A stretch of DNA of 64,000 nucleotides from Klugiella xanthotipulae (GCF_006716695.1 NZ_VFPN01000001.1:744001-808000); one strand, 5' to 3'; numbered from the stretch's first letter, positions 24,412 through 34,517 are shown. Notes: a model not told the origin generated them from the letters alone. Numbers and translations: made by a program.

Positions 24412-27400
24412 CTACTCGGCGACGACCGCTATGAGGCGGCGACGGCGAGCCAGGAGCAGTAAACCACCCGCGCTGAGCAGTAGCAGGGCAGCCGCCCCGG
24501 CAACAACGGGAGTACCTCCCGTCACCACCAGCTCCGGGATGCTGACCGCCGCCACCTCGAAGGTGGCCGAGCTCGTGCCACTGAACGAACCACTCAGCAC
24601 AACGGAGTGCTTCCCCAACTCGATATCGGCCGGAACCAGCACGGTGAAGACGACGTTACCCTCGGCATCCGCCGTCTGCGTACCCAGATCAATCGGCGTG
24701 GAGTGCAACACCCCACTGATAACCTCACCCGGCTGGAAACCAGAGCCATACGCCACCTGGGTGGAACCGGGGTTCAGCCGGTCCGATTGAAGCTCCACGC
24801 GGGCCAGGCCCACCTGAACACTGACGGAACCGGAGACGTTACCGGACGGATCGGTTACGGAAATATTCACCGTGCTCCCCTCCTGCTGCTTCGGGTGGAG
24901 CGTAACCGTGAAGAGACCGTCCGCGCCCGCGGTTGCCTCACCGATAACGCTGCCCTCGGCGTCCGTGACGGTCACGGTGGAGCCGGGTTCGGCGGATCCG
25001 GTAACCGTGCCGCCGCCGGTCGGCTTGACCTTCGGCGCAGTCGGCACCTCGGTGTCGATCACCACGGCGACCCGCACCGAGTTACCCACGGCATCGGTGA
25101 CCACAACGGTCACCCGTGCGTCGGTGTCCAGCGGCACCTCGGGCGCGAAACTGAACCGGCCGTCCGTGTCTACCGCCAGCACACCCGGAACCGGGTTGCC
25201 CTCGGCGTCCACAACGGTCACGGTGTCGCCGACCGCAAGAATCCCTCCGGTCACCACCTGGCCGTTGCTCGGGCTCACCGCCGGGGCGGTGGGCGGAGTG
25301 GTGTCCGTGGCAACCCGGGTGCCGGCGCTTGCGTTACCGGCCGGGTCGGTCACCACGATGAACACCACATCGGTTTCTGTGAGCGGGGTGCTCGGGACAA
25401 CCGTGAACGAACCGTCCTCGGCCCGCGTCACCACGGTGGGAATCTCACGGCCCTGCGCGTCGATGAGGGTGACGGATGCCCGCCCCTCCACGTCACGGAC
25501 GGTGATCGTCTGGCCGTTGGATGGTTCCACGGTTGCCTCCCCGGGGGCCTCGTCATCGGTGGTGATGCTCACCGATGCCGAGCGGTTACCCGAGGGGTCG
25601 GTCACCGTGACCGTCACCTCGGTGTCGCCGGGAAGAACGGGGTTGAGCACGCACTCGAAGCGGCCGTCGTCGCCAACCGGCACCGTGCAGATAACCTCGC
25701 CGCTCTCCGGGTTGGTGACGGTGACGGTGCCACCGGGCTCACCACTACCGGTAACGGTAGAGCCCGCGGAGGGGTCAATCGTCGGTGCACTCGGCGCGGT
25801 CGTGTCGATCAGGACATCAACAGGTGCCGACGGGTTGCCGGACGGGTCGATCACGATCACCTTCGGAGCATCGTCCTCCGTGAACGGGGTTTTCGGGATG
25901 AAGGTGAACCGGCCATCCTGGTCAATCTCCAGATCTCCGGGAACGGGGGCGCCCTTCTCATCCACGACCGTAATCGTCTCACCCGGGTCCAGCGGGCCAC
26001 CCGTGATCGTGCCGCCGTTCGACGGGTCCACGACCGTGGCCGCGGGCGGAGTCGTGTCCACCACAACGGCAACCGGCTCGGACGAGTTGCCCGCCGGGTC
26101 CGTGATGAACGCCTGGGGGCTGTCGTCCTCTGTGAGGGCGGTCTCCGGCGTGAAGGTGAACGTGCCGTCTTCGTCGATCACCAGCTCGCCCGGAATCGGG
26201 CGACCCCACTCATCAACGATCGAGACCGTGTCGCCGGAAGCGACGGGGCCACCCGTGATCGTGCCGCCGTTCGACGGGCGCACCACCGGGTTCTCCGGGA
26301 CGGTCATATCGACCAGAACGGCAACCGGCTCCGAGGAGTTACCCGACGGGTCCGTGATGATGACCTGCGGCTGATCCGCCTCCGTAAATGGCGTGGTAGG
26401 CGTGAACCTGAACGTGCCATCTTCCGTGATCACACAGGTACCGGAAACGGGAGTACCGTCCGTATCCACCACCGTCACGGTGTCACCAGACACCAACGGA
26501 CCACCGGTAATGCTGTAGCCATCGGAGGGCTTGACCGTGGGGGCCACCGGGGCGGTTGTATCGACCGCTACCTCAACGGGAACCGAGCTGTTGCCCGACG
26601 GGTCCGTGATGATGACCTGCGGGGTGTCGCTCTCTGTGAACGGCGTAACAGGCGTAAACGTAAACACACCCTCCCCATCAACAACCACCGTGCCAGGAAT
26701 AAGAACACCGTCCTCATCCACCACCGTCACGATGTCACCAGACACCACCGGACCACCCGTAATCGTGCGCCCACCAGACGGGTTCACCACCGGAGAATCC
26801 GGAGCGGTTGTATCCACCAGCACCTCCACCGGGACGGAGGGGTTCCCCGCCGGATCGGTAACAATCACCCGAGGAGTCTCGCTCTCCGTAAACGGCGTAA
26901 CAGGCGTAAACGTAAACACACCCTCCCCATCAACAACCACCGTGCCAGGAATAAGAACACCGTCCTCATCCACCACCGTCACGATGTCACCAGACACCAC
27001 CGGACCACCCGTAATCGTGCGCCCACCAGACGGGTTCACCACCGGAGAATCCGGAGCGGTTGTATCCACCAGCACCTCCACCGGGACGGAGGGGTTCCCC
27101 GCCGGATCGGTAACAATCACCCGAGGAGTCTCGCTCTCCGTAAACGGCGTAACAGGCGTAAACGTAAACACACCCTCCCCATCAACAACCACCGTGCCAG
27201 GAATAAGAACACCGTCCTCATCCACCACCGTCACGATGTCACCAGACACCACCGGACCACCCGTAATCGTGCGCCCACCAGACGGGTTCACCACCGGAGA
27301 ATCCGGAGCAACCGTGTCAATGCTGAGGGTGGTGGGCGGCGATAGCGTACCCGCCTCGTTCTCCTGGATGACCCGAATAGCGTCGCCGTCCGCCAGCTTG

Positions 27401-30400
27401 GTTCCGGCCGGTACCTCACTGCTCCAGCGCCCGTCCTCACCCACAACCGTGGTGAGCTCGGAGCCGTCGGGCAGGATCACCGTAATGGTGTTACCGGGAG
27501 CACCAGACCCCGTGAACCGGGTTCCATTGGACGGATCCGTGCCGGGGGCCACCACGGCACTACCGTTGATCCGCAGTGCGGCCGGGGCCGACACATTCTG
27601 GGCGCTATCGGTCACCGTGATCGTCAGCTGCGCCTCGTGCACCAGCACGGGGTCGAAACTCAGCAAGAACTTTCCGTCCGCACCGGCCTGTGTGGTGCCA
27701 ACGGGCAGGCCGTCGGCGCCGTAGACCGTGACGGTGGCGAACTTCTCGGCGGTACCGTAAATCACGCTTCCGTTGGACGGAGCCACGCTGGCGGCGGCGG
27801 GCGCTGCGGCATCCACGGTCAGCGGGATGGCCGCCGACTCGAAGCCGTGCACATCCGCCACGATTACCGTGAGGGTAACACCGTCGGCGACCGCCGTATC
27901 CGTTGCCACCGTGAAGGTGCCGTCGGGCCGAACATCCGCGTGACCCAGCGGCCGGCCGGTCGCGTCGTACACCGTGACGGTGGTGCCGGGGGCAGCCGTT
28001 CCGCTCACGCTGCCACCGTTGCTGGGCAGCAGGATGGGCGAGGCCGGCGTGGCCACAAACGTGATCGGTGCGGTGCGGATGCCCGGGGCACCGTTGACCA
28101 CGTAGCTCACGGTGGCCGCGCCACCCGTCAGCGAGGTGACGGTGGCCGAGTAGGTGCCGTTACCGTTGTCCGTCGTCTCGGAGACCACGCCCCGGTCGGA
28201 GCTGATCACCACGGTATCGCCGCCGCCGGTGACCCGGTTGCCGTCCGCGTCACTCAGGGTCACGGTAACGGCGCTCTGTGCCGTCCCGTTGGCCTGCACA
28301 ATCGACGGGGTAGCCCCCACAGTGGAAGCGGTGGCCGAGGCGGCACCCGCCACAAATCGTAGCTTGGCGTTCTCACCAATAGTGTCGCCGCCCAGCAGGG
28401 CCGTGACCGGATAGGTTCCGGCGGTGGCCGAGGTCAACCGAACGGTCACCGTGCCGTTGGTACCGGTCACGTAGGGACCGGCCGTGGCCGTAATCTCGGC
28501 GGGGTGACTGAAGGTGAGGGTGGCACCCGGTACCGGGTTGTTGTGGGCATCCAGCACCGTGACCACTGCCGTGTAGGCGGCCGAGCCATCGGCCGTCACC
28601 GGGCCGTTCGGGGTGATGACCCAGGAGGAGTGGTCGGCGTGTGCCGCGCCCGCCTCGAAGAGCACCGTCTCGGAGCCAACGGGGTCACCGCCAATGCTCG
28701 CGGAAACCGCAAAGCTTCCGGCCATGGTAGAGGTCACCGAGACCTCAGCGAGACCGTCCGCGTCGCTTCGCACGGTCTGGCTACCCTCGGCGGGCGACTC
28801 GACCGTGAACTCAACGTCCACGTCGGGAACCGGATTTCCATTGACATCGCGCACCGTCACGGTGGCCGTGTGGGTGGCGAGGCCGTCAGCCTCCACCCCA
28901 CCGGGGGTCACCGCGAAGTCGCTGCCGCCAGCCACGGGGGCATCGGCCGCAAAGACGATGTTCTTCACCGCACCCACCGGGTTCTCACCGAGGAGGGCGG
29001 ATACCGGGAAGGATCCCGAGGTCTGCGAGGTGAGGCGACTGATCGCGACACCGTCAGAGTTGGAGACGACCGTGGTCGTCCCCGTGAGCTGCGAACCGAA
29101 CGTGAACGCAACGACCTGACCCGAGACCGGGTTACCCTTCGCGTCCTTCACCGTCACCTTCGCGGTAAACGCGTCGGTGCCGTTGGCGGTCACGGTATCG
29201 TTCGGGCTCACGACAAACTCGGAGGAGCCTGCCGTAGCCGCACCGGCAATAAACACCGCTGCGGCGGGGCTGCCCTCGGTCACGGCGGTGCCGTTCACCG
29301 TGGCGGTCACGTCGAAGCTGCCCGCCGTCTCGGAGACCACACCAACGGTGGCGATACCGTCGGCACCGGTCCGAACGGTGGCCGGGGTGGATGCCGTCGC
29401 CGGCCGCTCGACCGCGAACACAACATCCGCACCGGTCACCGGGTTACCGTGGCGATCCACAACACGCACCGTGGCGGTGTGGTCGGCCACACCGTCGGCG
29501 GTGGTGCTCTGCGTGGTGACGCCCAGAGTGGTTCCACCCGTGCCGACGAAAACCCCGCCAGCGATAAAGGTGAGGCTGGCATCCGCGCCCACCTGGGCAC
29601 CCCCGAGCGAAGCGGAGACGGGGAAGGTACCGGCTGTGGTGGAGGTGACCCGGGTGGTGGCCTCGCCGCTGGCGTTGGTCACCGCGGTCACGGCACCCGA
29701 GAGGGGCGCACCCAGACCAAACGATACGGTGCTGCCCGAGACGGGGTTACCCGTCGCGTCCTTCACCACCACCTTCGCGGTAAACGCGTCGGTGCCATCG
29801 GCTGTGACGGTGCCGTTCGGGGTCACGCTGAAGGTTGAGGCGCTGGCCGTGGCCGCACCCGCAACAAAGCGCACCGTCGCCGGGCTGGCCTCGGTCACGG
29901 CGGTGCCGTTCACCGTGGCGGTCACGTCGAATTCACCGGCCTTCTCGCTCGTGACGTCTACCGTGGCACGGCCGTTCGCACCGGTCTTCACCGCGGTCGC
30001 GGTTGCGGCGGTGGCCGGAGCCTCCACCCGGAAGACAACATCGGCGTTCTTCACGGGGTTACCCCACTGATCAACAACCAGAACGGATGCCGTGTGCGTC
30101 GCCGACCCGTTGGCCGTCTGGCCACCCGTCGTTGCGCTGAGCGTGGTACCGCCCGCGCCAAAAAATACGCTGCCAGCGGTAAAGGTGATCTGCTTCTCCG
30201 CACCGATTCGAGTGGCCCCGAGCGCTGCCGACACCGGGTAGGTGCCCGCGGCGGTTGCGGTGAAGTGGACCGTAACCTGGCCTGAGTCATCCGTGGTAAA
30301 CGGCGCGGCCTCGGTGATCCGCACCTCGGCCGGAACCGCGAAGTCCACGGGGGCATTGGCCACCTTATTCTTGTTCGCATCCATGACCGTCACGGTCGCG

Positions 30401-33318
30401 GTAAAGGCGTTCTTCCCGTCGGCCACCACCGCAGTATCGGGTGTGACCGTCCAGGATGACTGAGCGCTGCTGGGCGCACCGGTGCGGTACGTGAGCGTCA
30501 CCGGGTTGCCATTCGCCGCCGGGATGTCCGTCCCATTGACCGCGGTGGCAACGTGGAAGTCGCCCGCGGTCGTTGAGCTGAGCCGGAGGGTTACGATGCC
30601 GTTGGCACCGGTCACCTGGGTAAAGTTATCGGCACTCGACAGGCCCGCCTCGGCGGGGGTAAAGGTCACGGTGGCGCCCGGAACCGGGTTGCCGTTGGCA
30701 TCCTGAACCGTCGCGGTCACCGTGTGCGTTGCGGTGCCGTTGGCCTCCACCTGGGCGGTTGTCGCCGAGACGCGGGTCTTACCCGCGGTGAGCGACACCG
30801 CACCGGCCACGAAGGTGACCTTCTGCGGGCTGTTGAGCGTCGCAGCGCCACCGATTGTGGCCGAAACGCTGAACTCGCCAGCGACGAGAGAGCTCACCTG
30901 AATGATCGCGCTACCGCTCGCATTGGAGGTGGCCGTGCCCGAACCGGAGAGGGTTGCCGTTGAGGTGAAGACGACCGCCTGGCCGCTGACCGGGTTGCCC
31001 TGGGCATCCGTTACCGTCACCTGCGCGGTGTGGCTCTGCTCACCGGCCGTTTTGGGTCCGGTGGACACGGTCAGTGTGGAGGTGGCCGCCGAGACGGGTC
31101 CAGCCACGAAGGTGACCGAGGCCGAGCCGAGGGCCCGGTTTACGCCGGCCGCGTCGAAGACCACGGCAAGGTTCGAGGGCGCGGCAACCGTCGAGGTGAC
31201 CCGCGCGGTGTACACACCCGCTGCCCCCTCCGTAAAGCTGCCAACGCTCACACCAGCGGGCCGGGTGGGCACGCTCAGCTGTGCGGCGACACCCGAGACC
31301 GGGTTGCCGTTGGCGTCCTTCACGGTTGCCGTGAGAACGTGGGCATCGGAGTTATTGGCGATCTTGTTACCGGTGGTGGCCGAGATGATGCTCTGGCCGG
31401 TTCCGGCGGGTGCACCGGCCACAAACGTGGCGGTGCCCGATCCGATCGTGAGGTTCACACCGGTCTTGTCGTAGGTGGCAGTGAGGCTTTTCACCCCGGC
31501 TGAGGTGGAGGTGACGGCAGCCGTGTACACGCCGGGCGAGGCCTGGCTGAAGCTGCCGACGGTGACGCCGCTTGCGGGGGCGGCCACCAGCGTGAGCAGG
31601 CTGGCTTTACCAGAAATCAGGTTGCCCTGGGCGTCCGTCATCGTCACGGTTACCGTGTGCGACTGACTGCCATCGGCCATCCGGGACCCGGGGGAGACGT
31701 TGAGCGTACTGAGGCCGGTGCCCGCGGCGGGTGGACCGGCGATAAAGTCCACCGTCGCCGTGGCCGGGATGCTCACACCGTTCACCGTACCGGTCACGGT
31801 CGCGGTGCCCACGACATTCGAGGTGAGCGTGGCGCTGTAGGTGCCATCGTTGTTGTTTGTCACGTTCGAGAGCGTGCCCAGGGTGCTGCTCAGGGCCACC
31901 GTTGCGGCCCCCGTGAGCATCTGGATTCCGTTGGTGGCGCGAGTGGTCAGGGTGATGTTCGACTGGGCCGAGGGGGCAGCAATCACCTGGGTGGGTGCGG
32001 CCACAAGAGTTGCCGCCGTGGGGGCAACCACCTGGGTGACGGTGACGTTCTGGGCCGGGCCGCAGTAGGCCAGGTTGGTCGGCGCACACATGCTCACGGC
32101 GATATTATCGCTTGACGCGCTGGTGACCTGGGAGGTGGCCGTTCCCACCTCTGCGGCGCGCACCCGAATCGTCAGTGAGGCGGTTGCGCCGTTGGCGAGA
32201 CCGCTGCTCAGGGTCCAGGTTCCGGCGGTCGGGTCGTACGCCCCGCCCGCGTTATCCGATACATAAGTGACCTGCGAGGGCAGGGTGAACTGCACGGAGT
32301 TCCGGGTGGTGTTCGCCGGTCCGATGTTTTTTGCCGTAACGGTGTAGGTGAACTCGTCGCCATACGCCACATCCGTCGCGCTGGCCGTGTGACCGATCTC
32401 CGTCTCGGAGAAGTTCAGCCGACTATCAAAGTTAATGTAGTGGGTATTCGAGATCGTGGTGTTATTGGGCACGGTTTGCAGGCCAAAGTTTACGGCCATA
32501 GCGTTATCGGCGGTCGCCGTGCCACAGGAAGCGCCAATACACGCGTTGGGCAGGTTAGTGAGCTTCTGGGAAAAAACGCCCCCGTTGTTCGCCTCCCCCG
32601 CTGCGACGTAGGCCTTGCCCGTGGGCATAATCGCCATATTAACTTTTCCATCCGCGCTGCGACACACCGGAACGGTACCGTCCTGGACGAGACTGTGTCC
32701 GGCGTCATCGCCACCCACAAAACAGTCGTAGTAGAAACCGATTCGAGCGGTGCTGGAGTTACCCCGCGTGTTTTTAAAGGAGGCGTCGGTGCGATAGAAG
32801 GTATCGCCCTCCACGTAGCTCAGCTTGACGGTGACCACGCCTTTACTCGAGATGGTTCCCTGGGTTTGAATCCAAAAGGGATCCATCGCGGTCCCGGCAC
32901 CACCGCTTGTGACGACACGACTGGTCGTGGAAGTACTACCGTTCGCCAGGTTGTACTCAGTTCCATCAATAGCGAGAACGATACCCGAGTTTCCGCTGAC
33001 AAACGTTGACATGCTGGGGTTCACCCAGAACGCCCCCGCGTTACTTACCGCGTTACTGGTCACCTGCGTGTTAAAGAAGTCGGTCATTGCAATACGGTTC
33101 AGCGGCCCCTTTGTCGAGGTAATCACCGTATTTGCTACCGCAGCCTGCGCCGGAGCAGGGGCGAGGCTCATCCCCCCCAGGATGACCGCGCCCGCCACGA
33201 CACCAACACCCGCAGAGGAGAGCACTCGCCGAAGCGAGGAGAGCGCCCGCGACGTGTTCACACGACGCTGACCACTCTTTTTCCTATACCTATCCCTACC
33301 CACAAAAAACTGACGCAT
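24412..33318 (-). CDS. Giant modular surface protein 2 (2968 aa)
   Basis: The start at 33318 follows GGGAG at 4-5 nt. A long basic signal peptide (core VLSSAGVGVVAGAVILGGM, cleavage near AQA) leads into the N-domain and DUF11-like module nearly identical to giant protein 1. About ten or more invasin-type Ig modules (Big_1: GNPV[PS]G motifs, VTATVNGT) follow, then a long series of Big_6-type Ig modules, some in near-identical 84-residue repeats. The end is VVTGG, a hydrophobic helix and an RRRR tail. The sorting-like motif is weaker than in protein 1 (ELVVTGG rather than LALTG), so anchoring may be membrane-only. A long surface fibre or adhesin is inferred; no enzymatic domain is seen. Confidence 0.9.
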   Translation of the reverse strand: MRQFFVGRDRYRKKSGQRRVNTSRALSSLRRVLSSAGVGVVAGAVILGGMSLAPAPAQAAVANTVITSTKGPLNRIAMTDFFNTQVTSNAVSNAGAFWVNPSMSTFVSGNSGIVLAIDGTEYNLANGSTSTTSRVVTSGGAGTAMDPFWIQTQGTISSKGVVTVKLSYVEGDTFYRTDASFKNTRGNSSTARIGFYYDCFVGGDDAGHSLVQDGTVPVCRSADGKVNMAIMPTGKAYVAAGEANNGGVFSQKLTNLPNACIGASCGTATADNAMAVNFGLQTVPNNTTISNTHYINFDSRLNFSETEIGHTASATDVAYGDEFTYTVTAKNIGPANTTRNSVQFTLPSQVTYVSDNAGGAYDPTAGTWTLSSGLANGATASLTIRVRAAEVGTATSQVTSASSDNIAVSMCAPTNLAYCGPAQNVTVTQVVAPTAATLVAAPTQVIAAPSAQSNITLTTRATNGIQMLTGAATVALSSTLGTLSNVTNNNDGTYSATLTSNVVGTATVTGTVNGVSIPATATVDFIAGPPAAGTGLSTLNVSPGSRMADGSQSHTVTVTMTDAQGNLISGKASLLTLVAAPASGVTVGSFSQASPGVYTAAVTSTSAGVKSLTATYDKTGVNLTIGSGTATFVAGAPAGTGQSIISATTGNKIANNSDAHVLTATVKDANGNPVSGVAAQLSVPTRPAGVSVGSFTEGAAGVYTARVTSTVAAPSNLAVVFDAAGVNRALGSASVTFVAGPVSAATSTLTVSTGPKTAGEQSHTAQVTVTDAQGNPVSGQAVVFTSTATLSGSGTATSNASGSAIIQVSSLVAGEFSVSATIGGAATLNSPQKVTFVAGAVSLTAGKTRVSATTAQVEANGTATHTVTATVQDANGNPVPGATVTFTPAEAGLSSADNFTQVTGANGIVTLRLSSTTAGDFHVATAVNGTDIPAANGNPVTLTYRTGAPSSAQSSWTVTPDTAVVADGKNAFTATVTVMDANKNKVANAPVDFAVPAEVRITEAAPFTTDDSGQVTVHFTATAAGTYPVSAALGATRIGAEKQITFTAGSVFFGAGGTTLSATTGGQTANGSATHTASVLVVDQWGNPVKNADVVFRVEAPATAATATAVKTGANGRATVDVTSEKAGEFDVTATVNGTAVTEASPATVRFVAGAATASASTFSVTPNGTVTADGTDAFTAKVVVKDATGNPVSGSTVSFGLGAPLSGAVTAVTNASGEATTRVTSTTAGTFPVSASLGGAQVGADASLTFIAGGVFVGTGGTTLGVTTQSTTADGVADHTATVRVVDRHGNPVTGADVVFAVERPATASTPATVRTGADGIATVGVVSETAGSFDVTATVNGTAVTEGSPAAAVFIAGAATAGSSEFVVSPNDTVTANGTDAFTAKVTVKDAKGNPVSGQVVAFTFGSQLTGTTTVVSNSDGVAISRLTSQTSGSFPVSALLGENPVGAVKNIVFAADAPVAGGSDFAVTPGGVEADGLATHTATVTVRDVNGNPVPDVDVEFTVESPAEGSQTVRSDADGLAEVSVTSTMAGSFAVSASIGGDPVGSETVLFEAGAAHADHSSWVITPNGPVTADGSAAYTAVVTVLDAHNNPVPGATLTFSHPAEITATAGPYVTGTNGTVTVRLTSATAGTYPVTALLGGDTIGENAKLRFVAGAASATASTVGATPSIVQANGTAQSAVTVTLSDADGNRVTGGGDTVVISSDRGVVSETTDNGNGTYSATVTSLTGGAATVSYVVNGAPGIRTAPITFVATPASPILLPSNGGSVSGTAAPGTTVTVYDATGRPLGHADVRPDGTFTVATDTAVADGVTLTVIVADVHGFESAAIPLTVDAAAPAAASVAPSNGSVIYGTAEKFATVTVYGADGLPVGTTQAGADGKFLLSFDPVLVHEAQLTITVTDSAQNVSAPAALRINGSAVVAPGTDPSNGTRFTGSGAPGNTITVILPDGSELTTVVGEDGRWSSEVPAGTKLADGDAIRVIQENEAGTLSPPTTLSIDTVAPDSPVVNPSGGRTITGGPVVSGDIVTVVDEDGVLIPGTVVVDGEGVFTFTPVTPFTESETPRVIVTDPAGNPSVPVEVLVDTTAPDSPVVNPSGGRTITGGPVVSGDIVTVVDEDGVLIPGTVVVDGEGVFTFTPVTPFTESETPRVIVTDPAGNPSVPVEVLVDTTAPDSPVVNPSGGRTITGGPVVSGDIVTVVDEDGVLIPGTVVVDGEGVFTFTPVTPFTESDTPQVIITDPSGNSSVPVEVAVDTTAPVAPTVKPSDGYSITGGPLVSGDTVTVVDTDGTPVSGTCVITEDGTFRFTPTTPFTEADQPQVIITDPSGNSSEPVAVLVDMTVPENPVVRPSNGGTITGGPVASGDTVSIVDEWGRPIPGELVIDEDGTFTFTPETALTEDDSPQAFITDPAGNSSEPVAVVVDTTPPAATVVDPSNGGTITGGPLDPGETITVVDEKGAPVPGDLEIDQDGRFTFIPKTPFTEDDAPKVIVIDPSGNPSAPVDVLIDTTAPSAPTIDPSAGSTVTGSGEPGGTVTVTNPESGEVICTVPVGDDGRFECVLNPVLPGDTEVTVTVTDPSGNRSASVSITTDDEAPGEATVEPSNGQTITVRDVEGRASVTLIDAQGREIPTVVTRAEDGSFTVVPSTPLTETDVVFIVVTDPAGNASAGTRVATDTTPPTAPAVSPSNGQVVTGGILAVGDTVTVVDAEGNPVPGVLAVDTDGRFSFAPEVPLDTDARVTVVVTDAVGNSVRVAVVIDTEVPTAPKVKPTGGGTVTGSAEPGSTVTVTDAEGSVIGEATAGADGLFTVTLHPKQQEGSTVNISVTDPSGNVSGSVSVQVGLARVELQSDRLNPGSTQVAYGSGFQPGEVISGVLHSTPIDLGTQTADAEGNVVFTVLVPADIELGKHSVVLSGSFSGTSSATFEVAAVSIPELVVTGGTPVVAGAAALLLLSAGGLLLLARRRRLIAVVAE
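26639..27309. repeat. 252-bp repeats inside giant surface gene 2
   Basis: About 2.7 units of 252 bp (for example CGGCGTAACA at 26641, 26893 and 27145) appear identical in DNA. The unit length equals that of the large array in gene 1 but the sequence differs (TAPDSPVVNPSGG units). This array seems to be at an earlier stage of expansion or after contraction. Confidence 0.9.
32051..33156. repeat. 1.1-kb block duplicated at 20684-21789 (copy 2)
   Basis: This is the partner of 20684-21789 at a constant offset of 11367 bases, with one difference found by eye. It covers the N-terminal conserved region of giant protein 2 from just after the signal-peptide core to the end of the DUF11-like module. 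Confidence 0.9.
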
Positions 33319-33588
33319 GACACTCCCTAATGTGCTGATGATGCAAAGCCAGATCCCCTCGGGCACAGCCCAAATCTGGTTTCCAGTGTTAAAGGAGAAC
33401 GATTACTGCGATCGGTCCCGCGAACCCCTAAAAAAATTCGCAAAACACATCACACGTATGAACGACGACTCTCAAATCCCCTATCGAGTCGGTTCGTATC
33501 GAAATATTCAGGCGCACAAAACGAGTTTTTACGCCAGAACCTTCCCCCTACAGATGTAGATCATACAAACTTATTGCGCTTTACGAAA
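33319..33588 (-). promoter_or_regulatory. Promoter and conserved ~235-nt leader of giant surface gene 2
   Basis: On the minus strand, TTTCGT (33588-33583), a 17-nt spacer and TATGAT (33565-33560) predict a start near 33553, about 235 nt before the ATG, the same distance as in gene 1. Leader blocks shared with gene 1 include TCTCCTTTAA followed by ACTGGA (here with a CTGG-AAA-CCAG hairpin) and CATCAGCACA before the SD. The rest, to 33794, holds no gene apart from GC-rich hairpins. Confidence 0.6.
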
Positions 33589-33640
33589 CTCGTCGCCCCA
33601 AATACCCTAATATCCCGCCGGTTCACCGGCACGCCCAACG

Positions 33641-33667
33641 GCACGGGCAGCGGGTCGGTGCCCGTGC
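33641..33667. terminator. Hairpin downstream of the DUF1801 gene
   Basis: GCACGGGCA (33641-33649) pairs with TGCCCGTGC (33659-33667) across a 9-nt loop. It lies about 130 nt beyond the stop of the minus-strand DUF1801 gene; a second GC-rich hairpin sits near 33700-33733. It is probably a terminator shielding the giant-gene promoter. Confidence 0.45.
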
Positions 33668-33794
33668 GGGCACAGGAGAGGAGCCCGCTCCCACGCGGCA
33701 CGCCGCCTCCCCCCTCCGGGGAAAGACGGCGGCTGATCGCGCGGGTTCAACGGGCTCTCGCGGGCACCATCACCACACGACAGGGAAGAGCGAG

Positions 33795-34256
33795 CTAGGC
33801 CGTGCGGACGGGCCGGGTGGCGTCGTAGCGCGCCAGGTAGTCATCCATTCCGATGCGCCCCGCCAGTTCACCGATGAGGTCGAAGGGGATTCGGCTCATA
33901 TTGGTGAATCGGATGCAGCTCTTACCCATATTGAGCTTAAAACCGGTCTCTGCGTAGGCCCGCTCAAACCAGCTCAACTCGTCCGGGTCTGCGTACAGAC
34001 CCATGTCATACACCGCAATGTGGTTCTTCTGGCTGGCCAGATTGAGAAACGGAACCGGTAGCGCGGGGTCAGCGTGATACCCGTGCGGGTAGGCGCTGAA
34101 GGGCACCACCCAGCCCGGCATCCCGTAAATCATGCGCTCCTCGAAGCGCGGGTCTATCTGGGCGCGGATAACCGTCAATAAACGCTCGACGGGTTGCTGT
34201 CGTTCAGTGGGCAGCGCATCCAGATAGTCGTCAATAGTTGACAACGATGATTGCAA
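33795..34256 (-). CDS. DUF1801 (YdhG-like) protein
   Basis: This 153-aa protein matches the DUF1801/YdhG pattern: N-terminal TIDDYLDALP, then FEERMIYGMPGWVVPF, NHIAVYDMGLYAD and the GKSCIRFTNMSRIPFDLIGELAG end. Members fold like frataxin-like iron chaperones, but their role is poorly defined. The start is the TTG at 34256, supported by GGGAGGGAG seven nt upstream; no ATG lies in a comparable position. It is monocistronic, with its terminator toward the giant surface gene. Confidence 0.88.
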   Translation of the reverse strand: MQSSLSTIDDYLDALPTERQQPVERLLTVIRAQIDPRFEERMIYGMPGWVVPFSAYPHGYHADPALPVPFLNLASQKNHIAVYDMGLYADPDELSWFERAYAETGFKLNMGKSCIRFTNMSRIPFDLIGELAGRIGMDDYLARYDATRPVRTA

Positions 34257-34517
34257 TTATTACTCCCTCCCGAGCCACAGAATACCCCGACAGAGGCCGC
34301 GTGGCGAGACCTTTCTCGGATGTTTCGAGCGGCTCACGGGGCAGCCCTCCCGCCTCCCACCCAGCGCTCCGAGGCAGCGTTAATCGCTTTATCCCCGATG
34401 GGGACGGCATTTAAACCGAGAATCTGGTGTGAATTGTGTGCGTACGTCCCCGTAACCCCACGCCATATTTCTTTCCACCCGCGAGCGGCTGCCACGGTTC
34501 ACCGCAAGCCACCCCCA

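Noticed and set aside
24607-29838. Long plus-strand open frames opposite giant gene 2
   Set aside because: Same shadow effect: Arg/His- or Ser/Thr-rich, no RBS, antisense to well-supported Ig modules.
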